Notes: generated by a model from the sequence alone, not told the origin. A stretch of 64,000 nt of DNA from Pedobacter polysacchareus (GCF_019802255.1 NZ_JAHYSS010000011.1:1-64000), one strand, 5' to 3'. Counted from the stretch's first letter, positions 49,734 to 59,436 are shown. Numbers and translations: made by a program.

Positions 49734-52496
49734 ATGAAAAATTCTGCACATGTGTGGAGGAAAGGGAGGTTTTATGCACCTTTCACTATTGCAATATCAT
49801 TAAATAAACAATTTATCATCTGGCTGATGCGTGTAAGTTTTATCATTTCCTTATTTCTGTTATGCTCTTTTCAATTGTTGCTCGCTCTACCCGTAAATGG
49901 ACAGGGGATGGGCGATACAAAAGTGACAATGAAACTCGATAATGAAGGGCTATTATCCGGCATAAAAAAGATAGAGGCTCAAACTACCTTTCGTTTTTAC
50001 TATCGCAAAGCTGATGTTAAGGAAATCAAAGGGCTCCAGCTCAGTTTAAACACCAGAACCCTGGAAAAAACCTTAACTGAACTGCTGAAAAATACCGACT
50101 TTTCATTTCGTCAGATGGACAACAATATCTTACTGGAAAAGCGGAAACAGCAAGCTGTTTATACTATAAAAGGCAGGGTAATTGGCAATAACCAGCAAGC
50201 GATTGAATTTGCAACCCTCCGGATCATCAGAGCAGCTCATCAAAAGATCATTGCTACGGCACTCGCAGATGTGGATGGCAAGTTTAATCTGACGGTTTAT
50301 GAAAAAGGAGATTACCTGATCAAAGTATCTTCTATCGGAGCAGATAGCCTGACACAAAAGATCACCGTAAATGATATGACGTCAATTCAACTGCCGGATA
50401 TCGTACTCAATTCTTCCAGTAAACAACTCCACAATGTCACGATTACCAGTCGCAGGCCAGTCATTAGTCAGGAAGCAGATCGGATCATTTATAATCTTCA
50501 GGAAGATCCACAAAGCAAGGTCAGTAGTTTGCTGGACATGATGCGAAAAGTCCCTTTTCTGTCGGTAGATGGACAAGAAAACGTGTTGCTGAAAGGCAGC
50601 TCTAGTTACCGTATTTTTATCAATGGAAAGCCATCGGCGATGATTGAAAGAAACCCAAAAGATGTACTCCGCAGTATTCCTGCCTCTACCATTAAAAGTA
50701 TCGAGGTAATTACCACACCACCTTCTAAATATGATGCAGAAGGGCTGGCCGGAATTATCAATATCATTACCAATAAAGAGATCGCTAATGGCTATCAGGG
50801 AACGGTTAATGTGAGCGAAAAAGGGCCGGTAGGTGGCCCTGGAGGTGCTGGATCCTTCGCTTTTAAAGAAGGGAAATTTGGTTTGTCTTCATTTGCAGGA
50901 ATAAGCAGAAATAATGCTCCTGAGACTATAGGAGAAATGATTCGGACAACCAGAGGGAGTGCGCCTACACATTTAGAACAGCAGAACACGAATCAGACCA
51001 ATAGTCATACCAGTTATGCCGGTCTGGAAGCCAGTTACGAACTGGATTCCCTGCAGCTGCTTTCCAGCCAATTCAATTGGAGTAAGACCAATACTACAGG
51101 CTGGGCTACACAAAATTCTGTATTGACCGGAGCAAATCAGCAGCAATACCGTTTGTCAAATGATCAGCGTAATAAGGGAGACGGACTGGATGCGGCCATG
51201 AATTATCAGTTAGGTTTTAAAGCAAATAAAGACCAGCTATTGACGATTTCTTACCGCTATATGAAAAACAACAGTTCGCTGTTTAATGTGATCGATCTAT
51301 TCGATCAGGTCAATTATGATCTGTCGGACTACCGTCAGTCTAATGCCGCAAGCATGGATGAACATACGGTGCAGGCAGATTATGTCCAGCCGATTGGAAA
51401 AGTAAGAATGGAGACTGGTATAAAAGGAATTTTCCGGACAAACAAAAGTGATTTTCAATACCAGAACCTAAATCCGCTGACCGGCCAATATGAAATAGAT
51501 GCTGCACGTTCCAATGTTTTCAATAACAATCAGGATGTGCTCGCCCTTTATAACAGCTATGCTTACCAGACGCGAAACTGGCAGTTCAAGGCTGGATTAA
51601 GAGCAGAAGAGACCATCATTAATGGAGATTATTTGGAAGGTAATGCGAAACTGCAGCAGAAATACCTGAATGTAGTGCCCGCTATTGTTGCCAATAGAAA
51701 GTTTAAAGACGAGAGTAGTGTGAGCGCCTCTTTTTCCAAAAGGATACAGCGACCGGCTATTGCGCAGTTAAATCCTTTTGTAGACCGCTCCAACCCAAAC
51801 TTTGAAACCAGTGGAAACCCGGATCTGAAGCCGATTACTTCTAATGCTTTTCAGCTCAGTTACCTGAAAGCTAAGAAAGGTGTGGTCAGTATTTCCTTGG
51901 GCTATCTTTACTTTAACAGTGTCATCAATGCATTTTCTTCCTATAACCCTTCAACCAATGTAACCCTCACGCGCTATGAAAATTATGGTAAAGGCCGCGT
52001 CTTTAAAACCAATATCTATCTTAGTTATCCCTTCACGGAACGTTGGGATGCCAGCTTTAATAGTGACTTAAGACATGTTGCGTTCTATGGCAAGGTCGAT
52101 CAGGTGGAAGTTAAGAATTCAAGTTTTGAAGCCTACGTGTATATTTCTACTGGATACCGTTTTGAAAAAGGATGGCGAGCCAATGCAGATTTCACGTTAA
52201 AGTCTGGCGGACTTTTATTGCCATTAGGGAAAACCAATGGATTTAAATCTTCCACTTTTATTGTAAACAAAGATTTTATTCAAAATAAACTAACGCTCTC
52301 AGGAGCAGTGAGTAATCCATTTACAAAATACAGATTTGTGAATGAAGAGACCATCGGTCCTGATTTTCTGCAAACCAATAATTACCAGACATATTTCAGA
52401 CGATTTAAGGTCAGTCTGAACTATCGTTTTGGTAAGCTGAAAGACGAGATAAAAAAGAATAAGCGTGGCATCAAGAACGACGATTTATCGAACTAA
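49734..52496 (+). CDS. TonB-dependent signalling receptor with STN domain
   Basis: Outer-membrane protein of 920 residues. A long signal region (about 1-60) precedes an STN domain (about 70-135), which signals to FecR, then a carboxypeptidase-like domain (about 145-230), a plug-like domain (about 240-340, with SSYRIFINGKPSA and PPSKYDAEGLAGIINIITNK features) and an OMP_b-brl_3 barrel. The ATG at 49734 is preferred to an in-frame TTG at 49707. With the sigma factor and FecR upstream it forms a complete trans-envelope signalling set. There is no SusD-like lipoprotein after it, so a starch-type glycan system is less likely than a small ligand or peptide. Confidence 0.9.
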   Translation: MKNSAHVWRKGRFYAPFTIAISLNKQFIIWLMRVSFIISLFLLCSFQLLLALPVNGQGMGDTKVTMKLDNEGLLSGIKKIEAQTTFRFYYRKADVKEIKGLQLSLNTRTLEKTLTELLKNTDFSFRQMDNNILLEKRKQQAVYTIKGRVIGNNQQAIEFATLRIIRAAHQKIIATALADVDGKFNLTVYEKGDYLIKVSSIGADSLTQKITVNDMTSIQLPDIVLNSSSKQLHNVTITSRRPVISQEADRIIYNLQEDPQSKVSSLLDMMRKVPFLSVDGQENVLLKGSSSYRIFINGKPSAMIERNPKDVLRSIPASTIKSIEVITTPPSKYDAEGLAGIINIITNKEIANGYQGTVNVSEKGPVGGPGGAGSFAFKEGKFGLSSFAGISRNNAPETIGEMIRTTRGSAPTHLEQQNTNQTNSHTSYAGLEASYELDSLQLLSSQFNWSKTNTTGWATQNSVLTGANQQQYRLSNDQRNKGDGLDAAMNYQLGFKANKDQLLTISYRYMKNNSSLFNVIDLFDQVNYDLSDYRQSNAASMDEHTVQADYVQPIGKVRMETGIKGIFRTNKSDFQYQNLNPLTGQYEIDAARSNVFNNNQDVLALYNSYAYQTRNWQFKAGLRAEETIINGDYLEGNAKLQQKYLNVVPAIVANRKFKDESSVSASFSKRIQRPAIAQLNPFVDRSNPNFETSGNPDLKPITSNAFQLSYLKAKKGVVSISLGYLYFNSVINAFSSYNPSTNVTLTRYENYGKGRVFKTNIYLSYPFTERWDASFNSDLRHVAFYGKVDQVEVKNSSFEAYVYISTGYRFEKGWRANADFTLKSGGLLLPLGKTNGFKSSTFIVNKDFIQNKLTLSGAVSNPFTKYRFVNEETIGPDFLQTNNYQTYFRRFKVSLNYRFGKLKDEIKKNKRGIKNDDLSN

Positions 52497-52517
52497 AGAT
52501 CATTTTTAACCATCAGG

Positions 52518-52570
52518 ATGGTGTGATGTAGGAGAATTGAACTATTTTTATTTTCCTGTCATCACACCAT
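52518..52570 (+). terminator. Large stem-loop after the STN receptor gene
   Basis: Arms 52518-52528 and 52560-52570 are perfect 11-bp complements, extended inward by AGGA/TCCT. No T run follows. It lies 22 bases after the stop codon and may be a terminator or a stabilising 3' structure. Confidence 0.5.
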
Positions 52571-52690
52571 TCAACTGATAAATTGACGTGCTTTAGTACC
52601 TGTTTTCATCTTGTCAATAATATCCTGCATTTGGTCAATCTGATTTCTTTAGAATCAAAAACAGGAATAGTTTTAGGGAAAATTAAGACA

Positions 52691-53863
52691 ATGAAAGACT
52701 TTAATTCCCGTGTAATTTACCTCGATTGGCTCCGGATATTTGCCATTATAGGCGTGCTTTTATTCCATTCCGCAAGGCCATTTCAACCCGAAGATCCCTG
52801 GCACGTCAACAATGCCGTTAAATCTGAAATACTAGGGGAATTCAGCTATTGGCTGAGTCGTTTCAGAATGCCTTTATTGTTTTTCATTTCAGGAGCAGTC
52901 TCCTGGTTTATGATTAAAGGAAAAACAATTGGCGGGTTTATCATTTTAAGGCTTCGGAGGCTGTTTATTCCATTGCTCTTTGGTATGCTGATCATTGTTC
53001 CTCCTCAGGTTTACCTGGAGCGTGTTAATCAGGGTTACAGCGGAACCTATTTAGATTTCTATCCCAGTATTTTCACTTTTCATCCCTATCCAAAAGGAAA
53101 CTTCAGCTGGCACCACCTTTGGTTCATTGCTTACCTTTTTCTTTATGACCTGATGCTAGCCCCATTCTTTGTGTGGTGCAGATCAGCAAATGCCAGTCGC
53201 TTCATTAAAAAGCTGGAGTTTTTTGGCAGAAGCAAATATGTATATCTGCTCACATTACCCTCAATATTCATTTTTGCAGTAATGGCTTATGATTATCCAG
53301 GTACAAATGACCTCATCCATGACCCGCTGTATTTCTTTTACTGGCTGCTCTTTCTAATGGTAGGTTTTATCGCTATGCTGCAGCCAAAAATAATGGATAG
53401 CCTGGACCGTAATCGTCATTTTTCTCTAAAAATTGCGTTTTTAACCTTAGTGCTGATCAACGTGATGCGCTGGAATGACTACGATTTTTTTGCGCAGTAT
53501 CCTGGCGGACATGGTTGGAGGGCTTACCTGTTTTTAGCCAGACAGCCTATAAACTCCTGGTTCTGGGTTTTTGCCATTCTTGGATATGGAAAGCATTACC
53601 TGAATAAATCGCATGATATTTTACCTTACCTCAATCAATGTGCTTATCCTTTTTTTATTCTCCACCAAACCATCATTGTAGTGGTCGCCTATTATGTAGT
53701 GCGTACAGACGATACTGTAGGAATGAAATATTTGTTTATCCTGCTGACTTCTTTTGCCATCTGCATGCTTATCTTTCATCTTTTTATCAGACCCTATCCT
53801 CCAATGAGGTTGCTGTTTGGTATGAAAGCCCTAAAAAAAGCTAGAATAGAAGATGTCATCTAA
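52691..53863 (+). CDS. Acyltransferase family 3 membrane protein (OpgC/MdoC-like)
   Basis: Integral membrane protein of 390 residues with about ten helices. The opening YLDWLRIFAIIGVLLFHSARPF holds the Arg and His of the acyltransferase 3 active site (about 10-25). The overall pattern (WHHLWFIAYLFLYDL and the final helices) resembles the branch that succinylates periplasmic glucans (OpgC/MdoC). The ATG at 52691 is used because the 36 earlier codons read as poor coding sequence. The last 11 bases overlap the LytS-type kinase gene, so membrane acylation and signalling may be co-regulated. Confidence 0.88.
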   Translation: MKDFNSRVIYLDWLRIFAIIGVLLFHSARPFQPEDPWHVNNAVKSEILGEFSYWLSRFRMPLLFFISGAVSWFMIKGKTIGGFIILRLRRLFIPLLFGMLIIVPPQVYLERVNQGYSGTYLDFYPSIFTFHPYPKGNFSWHHLWFIAYLFLYDLMLAPFFVWCRSANASRFIKKLEFFGRSKYVYLLTLPSIFIFAVMAYDYPGTNDLIHDPLYFFYWLLFLMVGFIAMLQPKIMDSLDRNRHFSLKIAFLTLVLINVMRWNDYDFFAQYPGGHGWRAYLFLARQPINSWFWVFAILGYGKHYLNKSHDILPYLNQCAYPFFILHQTIIVVVAYYVVRTDDTVGMKYLFILLTSFAICMLIFHLFIRPYPPMRLLFGMKALKKARIEDVI

Positions 53864-54878
53864 ATACTTGCAAACTGTTTTTCCTGCCGTTTATGGGTTA
53901 TTGATTTATGCTTGCATCCGACTAGTCAATGATGTGATTTCCGGAGAACAATTCTGGACCAGGGACTGGAGAACGAATGCAATAGAGATTGGCTGCTCCA
54001 TTATATTCGGTTACCTTTTTAAAGGGCTGGTCGACTACTTCCTTCGTGCTAGCCTAAAAAAAGTGGTATTTAATTCTGGATCCGCCCTTAAAGAGTTCTT
54101 AAGTCTAATTCTCGCATTGGAACTATTGGTGGTCATAACATTTTTTCCTTTAGCTGCTTTTACAGACGACGGATTGCAATGGTACGATGCCATTAACCTG
54201 AGCTTGATCCCAGTTTTATTCTGGCTTTTACATTTTTCTTTTGCCAGAAGTATAAATCTGTTGAAAAAAGCACATGAGCAGCAGGTTAAAATAGAGCAGA
54301 TTACAAGCGATAAACTGCAGACCGAATTGCAATTTCTGAAGGCACAATTTCATCCGCATTTCTTATTTAATGCTTTAAATACGATTTATTTTCAAGTCGA
54401 TAAAGCCAATACAGCGGCAAAGTTTAGCATAGAAAAGCTATCAGAATTACTCAGGTATCAGCTGTATGATCAGTCGGAAAAGGTTCCATTGAGCCGGGAG
54501 CTGGATTATCTGCAAACTTACATCGCCTTGCAAAGACAAAGAATGGAAGAGGATTTAAACCTGAGTATTCAGCTGCAGGAGGAGGGGGACAGCACAGTGC
54601 AAATCTATCCTTTATTACTCTTACCTTTAGTAGAAAACGCCTTTAAATACGTAGGAGGTACAGGCTCGATTCGAATTGCTATGACTATAACTAACAATGA
54701 ACTGAGGTTCGAGGTCTGCAATTCCATCCCGGTACTTCCAGAATATGAAAAGAAAAAGGCTGGGATCGGTCTGGAAAACCTACAAAGAAGATTAGATTTG
54801 CTTTATCCCAATCAACATCAATTGATCACAGCAAAAGATCATGATCATTTCCTGGCCATTTTAAAAATCACTATATGA
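53853..54878 (+). CDS. LytS/YehU-type sensor histidine kinase
   Basis: Membrane sensor of 341 residues with four predicted helices (about 8-25, 45-64, 82-102, 112-132) and a short cytoplasmic coil, then the His_kinase domain (PF06580) with FHPHFLFNALN (phospho-acceptor His169) and an ATPase domain (about 245-340, LLLPLVENAFKY and GIGLENLQRRL). The signal is probably sensed in the membrane. It overlaps the acyltransferase gene by 11 bases and the response regulator gene by 4. Confidence 0.92.
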   Translation: MSSKYLQTVFPAVYGLLIYACIRLVNDVISGEQFWTRDWRTNAIEIGCSIIFGYLFKGLVDYFLRASLKKVVFNSGSALKEFLSLILALELLVVITFFPLAAFTDDGLQWYDAINLSLIPVLFWLLHFSFARSINLLKKAHEQQVKIEQITSDKLQTELQFLKAQFHPHFLFNALNTIYFQVDKANTAAKFSIEKLSELLRYQLYDQSEKVPLSRELDYLQTYIALQRQRMEEDLNLSIQLQEEGDSTVQIYPLLLLPLVENAFKYVGGTGSIRIAMTITNNELRFEVCNSIPVLPEYEKKKAGIGLENLQRRLDLLYPNQHQLITAKDHDHFLAILKITI

Positions 54879-55573
54879 AGATAACCTGTGTCATTACGGA
54901 TGATGAACCTGTAGCCAGAAAAGGGCTAAAGGGATATGTAGAAGAGATCGAATTCCTGGAACTCAGTGCCGTATGCAGGGATGCAAATGAATTAGAAGTG
55001 TTTTTAAACGCAAATACTGTTGATTTGCTGTTCCTGGATATTGAAATGCCTTATCGCTCTGGATTGGCCGTATTACAATCGCTCTCCGCTCCGCCAAAGG
55101 TAATTTTCACCACAGCCTTTGAAAAGTATGCGATAAACGGATATGACCTGGATATTGTTGATTTCCTGCTTAAACCCATCTCATTTGACCGGTTCTTAAA
55201 AGCCTCCAACAAAGCCTTAGCACTGATCAGGCAGGAAAGAGAAATTGAAAATGATGCCTTTTTTATCAAAACAGAAGGAAAGTTGCTGAAACTTAGCTGG
55301 AAGGAAATTCTGTTTATCGAAGGAATGGAAAACTATGTAGGGATCCATACTGCGAATAAAAAACACATGGTCCTGATGACTTTAAAAACGATTTTGATGA
55401 AAATGCCTGCAGCATTTATACAAATCCATAAATCATATGTGCTGAATACAGAAATGATCACCGGTATTGATGGCAATATCATCAGTATCGGTGATCATCA
55501 GTTGAATATGTCTAGGACTTTCAAAGAAGGAATGCTGTCCAGAATGATGGGGAGTAAATTGTTAAGGCTTTAA
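54875..55573 (+). CDS. LytTR-family response regulator
   Basis: Response regulator of 232 residues: receiver domain (1-118) with Asp9-Asp10 and phospho-acceptor Asp55 (FLDIEMP), then a LytTR DNA-binding domain (about 132-228, with FIEGMENYVGIHT and QIHKSYVLN). It works with the kinase just upstream; the genes overlap by 4 bases. Its targets are not evident, though the linked acyltransferase is a candidate. Confidence 0.95.
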   Translation: MKITCVITDDEPVARKGLKGYVEEIEFLELSAVCRDANELEVFLNANTVDLLFLDIEMPYRSGLAVLQSLSAPPKVIFTTAFEKYAINGYDLDIVDFLLKPISFDRFLKASNKALALIRQEREIENDAFFIKTEGKLLKLSWKEILFIEGMENYVGIHTANKKHMVLMTLKTILMKMPAAFIQIHKSYVLNTEMITGIDGNIISIGDHQLNMSRTFKEGMLSRMMGSKLLRL

Positions 55574-55626
55574 TCTTCCGTTCCATATTCCCAATTATTT
55601 TTCCGATTTTAGCTTAAAGTAAAATT

Positions 55627-56163
55627 ATGCCTCCCTCAAAGCTTGCCCTTTATCGCCGTAAAAAAGGAATGACTCAGGAACACCTCGCTGAACTATCGGG
55701 TGTGACTACTCGTACCATTCAACGGATAGAAAAAGGAAGCGTAGTCCCACATATCCAAACTTTGAAAATATTGGCAGACTGCCTCGAAATAGATCCGGAG
55801 CTGTTAATGGATGAACCGGAGGGGACTGCAAATACGGCTTCCATTACGCCATTATTCCATCTTTTAGCCCTGATCGGTTTGAGTCTGCCTGTTTTGAATA
55901 TCTTACTTCCATTTCTGTTGTGGCTGCTCAAAAGAGAGGAGAATCAGGAATATAACCATCAAGGCAAGCAGGTATTGAATTTTCAACTCAGCATGAGTAT
56001 GCTGCTTTTTCCAGCAATTGCGCTGATGGTCTTCTATTTTCCATTGGGCTTCCCCTTAACCGTGTTGATCTATGTATTCATGGTGATCATGACCCTGTTA
56101 AACCTGTACCGTTCCATCAAATTACAACCTGTAAAATATCCATTCTCTTACGTGTTTTTTTAA
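55627..56163 (+). CDS. XRE-type HTH protein with DUF4870 membrane domain
   Basis: Protein of 178 residues. An XRE helix-turn-helix (about 3-60: LALYRRKKGMTQEHLAELSGVTTRTIQRIEKG) is joined to a DUF4870-like part with three membrane segments (about 78-98, 122-142, 146-165). It is probably a membrane-bound transcription factor. This fusion is common in Bacteroidota; the signal is unknown. It follows the LytTR gene by 53 bases in the same direction and may be co-transcribed. Confidence 0.85.
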   Translation: MPPSKLALYRRKKGMTQEHLAELSGVTTRTIQRIEKGSVVPHIQTLKILADCLEIDPELLMDEPEGTANTASITPLFHLLALIGLSLPVLNILLPFLLWLLKREENQEYNHQGKQVLNFQLSMSMLLFPAIALMVFYFPLGFPLTVLIYVFMVIMTLLNLYRSIKLQPVKYPFSYVFF

Positions 56164-56292
56164 ATCTGGGAAACTAAGAATTGACAAATGACGCTTTTTG
56201 AATAAATAAGGCATGATTTGTCGGGTATATGACGTAAGGATGTCGTTGTAGTCAATTGGATTTTGTTGGAGATTTAGTAAAAAATAGACAAC

Positions 56293-57450
56293 ATGAAAAA
56301 GCTAATGCTAGCTATTGCTTTCTGTTTGGGATTAACAGCAAGTAATGCACAAAATGCCAAAACCATCAAACAGTTAAATGGCCGGACAGTGTCTACAGAG
56401 GCATTGACAACCCGGTTGAACCAGCTCTTAGATAGCGCAGAAGTGGCCGGTTTACAGGTCGTGATACTTAATAACAAAAAACCTGTATGGGCTAAAAGCT
56501 TCGGTTTTAAAGATGTAGAAAGACAAATGCCGCTCAACGACAGTACCGTGATGTACGCTGCTTCTCTGACCAAAGCGGTTTTTGGCTATCTTTTTATGCG
56601 TTTGGTGGATAAAGGCATTTTAGACCTGGATAAACCCATTCGAGACTACCTGAAACTGCCCATCACTGAATACCCGAAATGGAAACAGCTGGGGGAGGAC
56701 ACGGTCTCTTTTGATAAAATCACGCCAAGAATGATCCTGAGCCATAGTTCAGGAATGCCGGTCTTGCGTTCCGAATATGGTGATCAACTCCGATTGATCG
56801 CCAAACCAGGAGAGAAATTCTATTACTCCAACGAAGGAATGAACTTGCTGGGCTTCGTGATGGAAGAGTATACTGGCAAAAGCCTTAAAGTATGGACCAT
56901 AGAAGAGGTATTCGGACCGTTACAAATGAAACACACGAGTATGGTTTGGGAGCCTGAGTTTGAAAAGAACTTTTCTTATGCTTATTTTAAAGATGGTAAA
57001 AAATACGGTTCTGAAAGAAGGGAAAGTACGCGTGCAGCAGGATCAATGACGACCACTGCAGCTGATTACGCGAAGTTTGTGGCGAACCTGATGAATAAAA
57101 AAGGTTTGTCGAAGAAGGGGTATGACCAGCTGTTATCGCCTCAGATTCTGGTAAAAAGTAAACGTGGCTTTGGTCCCTTGAAAGATACACTGACGACGGA
57201 TAATGACCGTATTGAATTGGCTTGGGGAATGGGAATTGGGCTGTTCAAAAGCCCAGATGGCACGGCATTCTTTCATACCGGCCGTGGTGAAGCTAATATA
57301 AATTATATGGTGGCCTATCCTGATAAAGGGATTGCAGTTGTTTTATTGAGTAACAGTGAGAACTATGAAGGGGTATATGGAGCTGTCCTGGAGGCTTGTA
57401 TTGGCGATAAAAATTCACCTTTAACCTGGCTGGGGCTTCCTACTTACTGA
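56293..57450 (+). CDS. Serine hydrolase of the beta-lactamase/penicillin-binding class C fold
   Basis: Secreted protein of 385 residues with a signal peptide (1-20). The active-site motifs are Ser91-Leu-Thr-Lys94, Tyr178-Ser-Asn180 and HTG (about 332-334). The family includes esterases, D-amino-acid peptidases and class C beta-lactamases, so the substrate is open. The gene ends 24 bases before an AraC fragment whose full-length version may once have been its neighbour. Confidence 0.88.
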   Translation: MKKLMLAIAFCLGLTASNAQNAKTIKQLNGRTVSTEALTTRLNQLLDSAEVAGLQVVILNNKKPVWAKSFGFKDVERQMPLNDSTVMYAASLTKAVFGYLFMRLVDKGILDLDKPIRDYLKLPITEYPKWKQLGEDTVSFDKITPRMILSHSSGMPVLRSEYGDQLRLIAKPGEKFYYSNEGMNLLGFVMEEYTGKSLKVWTIEEVFGPLQMKHTSMVWEPEFEKNFSYAYFKDGKKYGSERRESTRAAGSMTTTAADYAKFVANLMNKKGLSKKGYDQLLSPQILVKSKRGFGPLKDTLTTDNDRIELAWGMGIGLFKSPDGTAFFHTGRGEANINYMVAYPDKGIAVVLLSNSENYEGVYGAVLEACIGDKNSPLTWLGLPTY

Positions 57451-57474
57451 TTAGCCTCAGCGCTTATGATGTGA

Positions 57475-57729
57475 ATGAAGTATCGTGCTTCGGAATTGAA
57501 CCTTTCTCCTAATTATTTCGGAGATTTGATGAAGAAAGAAACCGGGAAGTCAGCACAGGAATACATCCAGTCGAAAGTGATCGATGTGGCTAAAGAAAGG
57601 ATTTTTGATAGAGAGAAATTCATTAGCGAAGTTGCTTATGAACTCGGCTTCAAATACCCGCAGCATTTTACCCGGGTGTTTAAACAAAGAACGGGTATGT
57701 CGCCAAATGACTACCGCAATTTAAATTAA
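57475..57729 (+). pseudogene. AraC-family regulator, 5'-truncated remnant
   Basis: This 84-residue frame covers nearly the whole AraC DNA-binding domain: first helix-turn-helix ASELNLSPNYFGDLMKKETG and second SEVAYELGFKYPQHFTRVFKQRTGMSPNDYR. AraC proteins are usually 270-300 residues. Here the sensor domain and the first helix of the DNA-binding part are missing, and a TGA stands directly before the ATG. The preceding gene ends only 24 bases upstream, so the 5' part was deleted. It could still make a free DNA-binding domain, but a decayed gene is more likely. Confidence 0.75.
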
Positions 57730-57731
57730 AG

Positions 57732-58733
57732 ATGATTGACGAAAGTCCAAAACGTTTTGATAGAATCGTAGCCATCCTGATCCAGCTGCAGTCCAGCCGT
57801 GTGGTAAAAGCACAGGAATTGGCGGATCGTTTTCAGGTCAGCCTGCGCACCATTTATAGGGATATTCGCAGCCTGGAGAGCTCTGGCGTTCCAATCTTGT
57901 CGGAAGCCGGAACCGGTTATTCCATCATGGACGGTTACCGTCTGCCTCCGGTGATGTTTACTAGGGAAGAAGCAGGAAGTTTTGTCGCAGCCGAAAAACT
58001 CATGCAGCAAATGACCGACAAAACCCTTGGTGCCTATTTCTGTTCGGCCATGTTTAAAGTGAAATCTGTGCTGCGGAACAAGGATAAGGATTGGATTACT
58101 GCTTTAGAATCGCAAATTCTTGTTAAACCTTACCAGGAGCTTTTCAATAAGAACATACCTGATGCGCTGGAGATCATTATGGATGGGATTGCCTCACAAA
58201 AACAAGTGTCTTTGCTGTACCAGGCATTCACAGCGGAGGAGCCGGGACAAAGGACGATAGAGCCTGTAGGGTTGTTCCATGAACACAACTACTGGTACAT
58301 CTTAGGCTTTTGTCACCTGCGGCAAGATTATAGGCAATTTCGTACCGACCGTATTGTCCAGATTCGACGTACAGACCTACCTTATGGGAAAGAACACGAT
58401 TCTTTGGAGCAGTTGCGGAGCAAAGAAAGCATCCCCGGGGGGAAAATCAAGGTTAGAATACTGGTAGATAAAAAGATTGGGAAATATATAACAAGCAGTA
58501 AAAGCTATTATGGTTTTGTAGGAGAGGAGAAGCGGGGGAACCAGGTGGAGATGACCTTTATGGCTTCAGGTACTGATGAGGGCTTTGTCCGCTGGTATAT
58601 GATGTTTGGTGATTATGCTGAAATCCTGGAACCAGAATCACTGAAAGTACAGGTACAGCAGCTGGCGATGAAAGTCATCGCTAGTTTAGGGCTTCCTGAA
58701 ACTGTTCAGGAAGCCGAAACGATAGCAGGATAA
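57732..58733 (+). CDS. YafY-like HTH/WYL-domain transcription regulator
   Basis: Regulator of 333 residues. An N-terminal winged helix (about 8-62: AQELADRFQVSLRTIYRDIRSL) is followed by a WYL ligand-sensing domain (about 140-225, with RTIEPVGLFHEHNYWYILGFCH) and a WCX C-terminal extension (about 235-315). WYL domains bind nucleic acids or nucleotides and often control stress genes. It starts 2 bases after the AraC remnant and ends 7 bases from a convergent DinB gene, a pairing seen often in this phylum. Confidence 0.92.
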   Translation: MIDESPKRFDRIVAILIQLQSSRVVKAQELADRFQVSLRTIYRDIRSLESSGVPILSEAGTGYSIMDGYRLPPVMFTREEAGSFVAAEKLMQQMTDKTLGAYFCSAMFKVKSVLRNKDKDWITALESQILVKPYQELFNKNIPDALEIIMDGIASQKQVSLLYQAFTAEEPGQRTIEPVGLFHEHNYWYILGFCHLRQDYRQFRTDRIVQIRRTDLPYGKEHDSLEQLRSKESIPGGKIKVRILVDKKIGKYITSSKSYYGFVGEEKRGNQVEMTFMASGTDEGFVRWYMMFGDYAEILEPESLKVQVQQLAMKVIASLGLPETVQEAETIAG

Positions 58734-58740
58734 GATGATC

Positions 58741-59220
58741 CTATCTTTCATAAAAGAAAGGGGGTTGAATGCCCAAACTGCGCAGATAAACATAACCTTC
58801 TCCACGGTGGTGGATTTCATTGTCAATAAAGTAAAAAATAGATGACCATACTGTTCCCTGATACCTGCCAAAGATGGTGATCTGTTCTCCGAATCTTTCT
58901 TCAGGAATCTGTGCCCAATAGGTATTGATCTTTTCCGTTGCCTCATCCCATAATTTCAGCAATTGTTCTTTTTGGTTGATGCCTTCGAAATGCTCATTCA
59001 GTTCGCCAATCTGCTCGGTGGCAATTTCCTGTATTCCTGGGGCACCAATACCTAAAAGTTCCATGATCATTCCGGAGAAAGTACGCATACCTCCAATAGA
59101 ATATTCGAAAAGATCCTTTTCTGGAAAAGCCTCAATGGTTCTTCGGGTTAAATTGCGGTGTCCTTGCCAGTGTGCCAATAATTCTGTTGGGCTGATGACT
59201 TGTGTGGTGCTTGTATTCAT
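58741..59220 (-). CDS. DinB-family protein
   Basis: Four-helix-bundle protein of 159 residues of the DinB/YfiT superfamily. The metal-binding histidine set is visible in part: LLAHWQGH near residue 17 and DNEIHHRGEGYVYLR near 133. Members are thiol-dependent transferases or stress proteins; the exact role here is unknown. It may be regulated by the convergent WYL regulator. Confidence 0.9.
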   Translation of the reverse strand: MNTSTTQVISPTELLAHWQGHRNLTRRTIEAFPEKDLFEYSIGGMRTFSGMIMELLGIGAPGIQEIATEQIGELNEHFEGINQKEQLLKLWDEATEKINTYWAQIPEERFGEQITIFGRYQGTVWSSIFYFIDNEIHHRGEGYVYLRSLGIQPPFFYER

Positions 59221-59254
59221 GGTTTATTTTTTTTATGGTGATCAATTAATAAGA

Positions 59255-59262
59255 CAAATCTA
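59255..59262 (-). promoter_or_regulatory. Promoter -7 box of the DinB gene
   Basis: The minus strand reads TAGATTTG, matching TAnnTTTG, with TTG 15 bases upstream (59278-59280). The leader would be about 30 bases. Confidence 0.5.
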
Positions 59263-59436
59263 AAATGGGGGGATGACAACAGTATGTCAGGAGCTTTTAC
59301 AGCCCTTAAAATAAAAGCAAAAACCCCGTTCATCTTAAAGAAGGCAGGGTTTTGTAATAATTCAAACTATTGCTAAAGCAATAGATGCCAGCATGGTTTT
59401 TAACATAAGTTAACATTACTTTAGTTCTGAGCTTGC

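Noticed and set aside
53638..53844. ORF of 68 codons overlapping the second acyltransferase gene
   Set aside because: Out-of-frame shadow of a conserved acyltransferase helix.
58690..58720. Hairpin CTTCCTGAA/TTCAGGAAG near the WYL gene end as a terminator
   Set aside because: It lies within the coding region and no T run follows; kept out for lack of support.
59320..59360. AAAACCC/GGGTTTT inverted repeat as a terminator or small RNA
   Set aside because: It lies upstream of both neighbouring divergent genes, so there is no transcript for it to end, and the stem is short with a 20-base loop.
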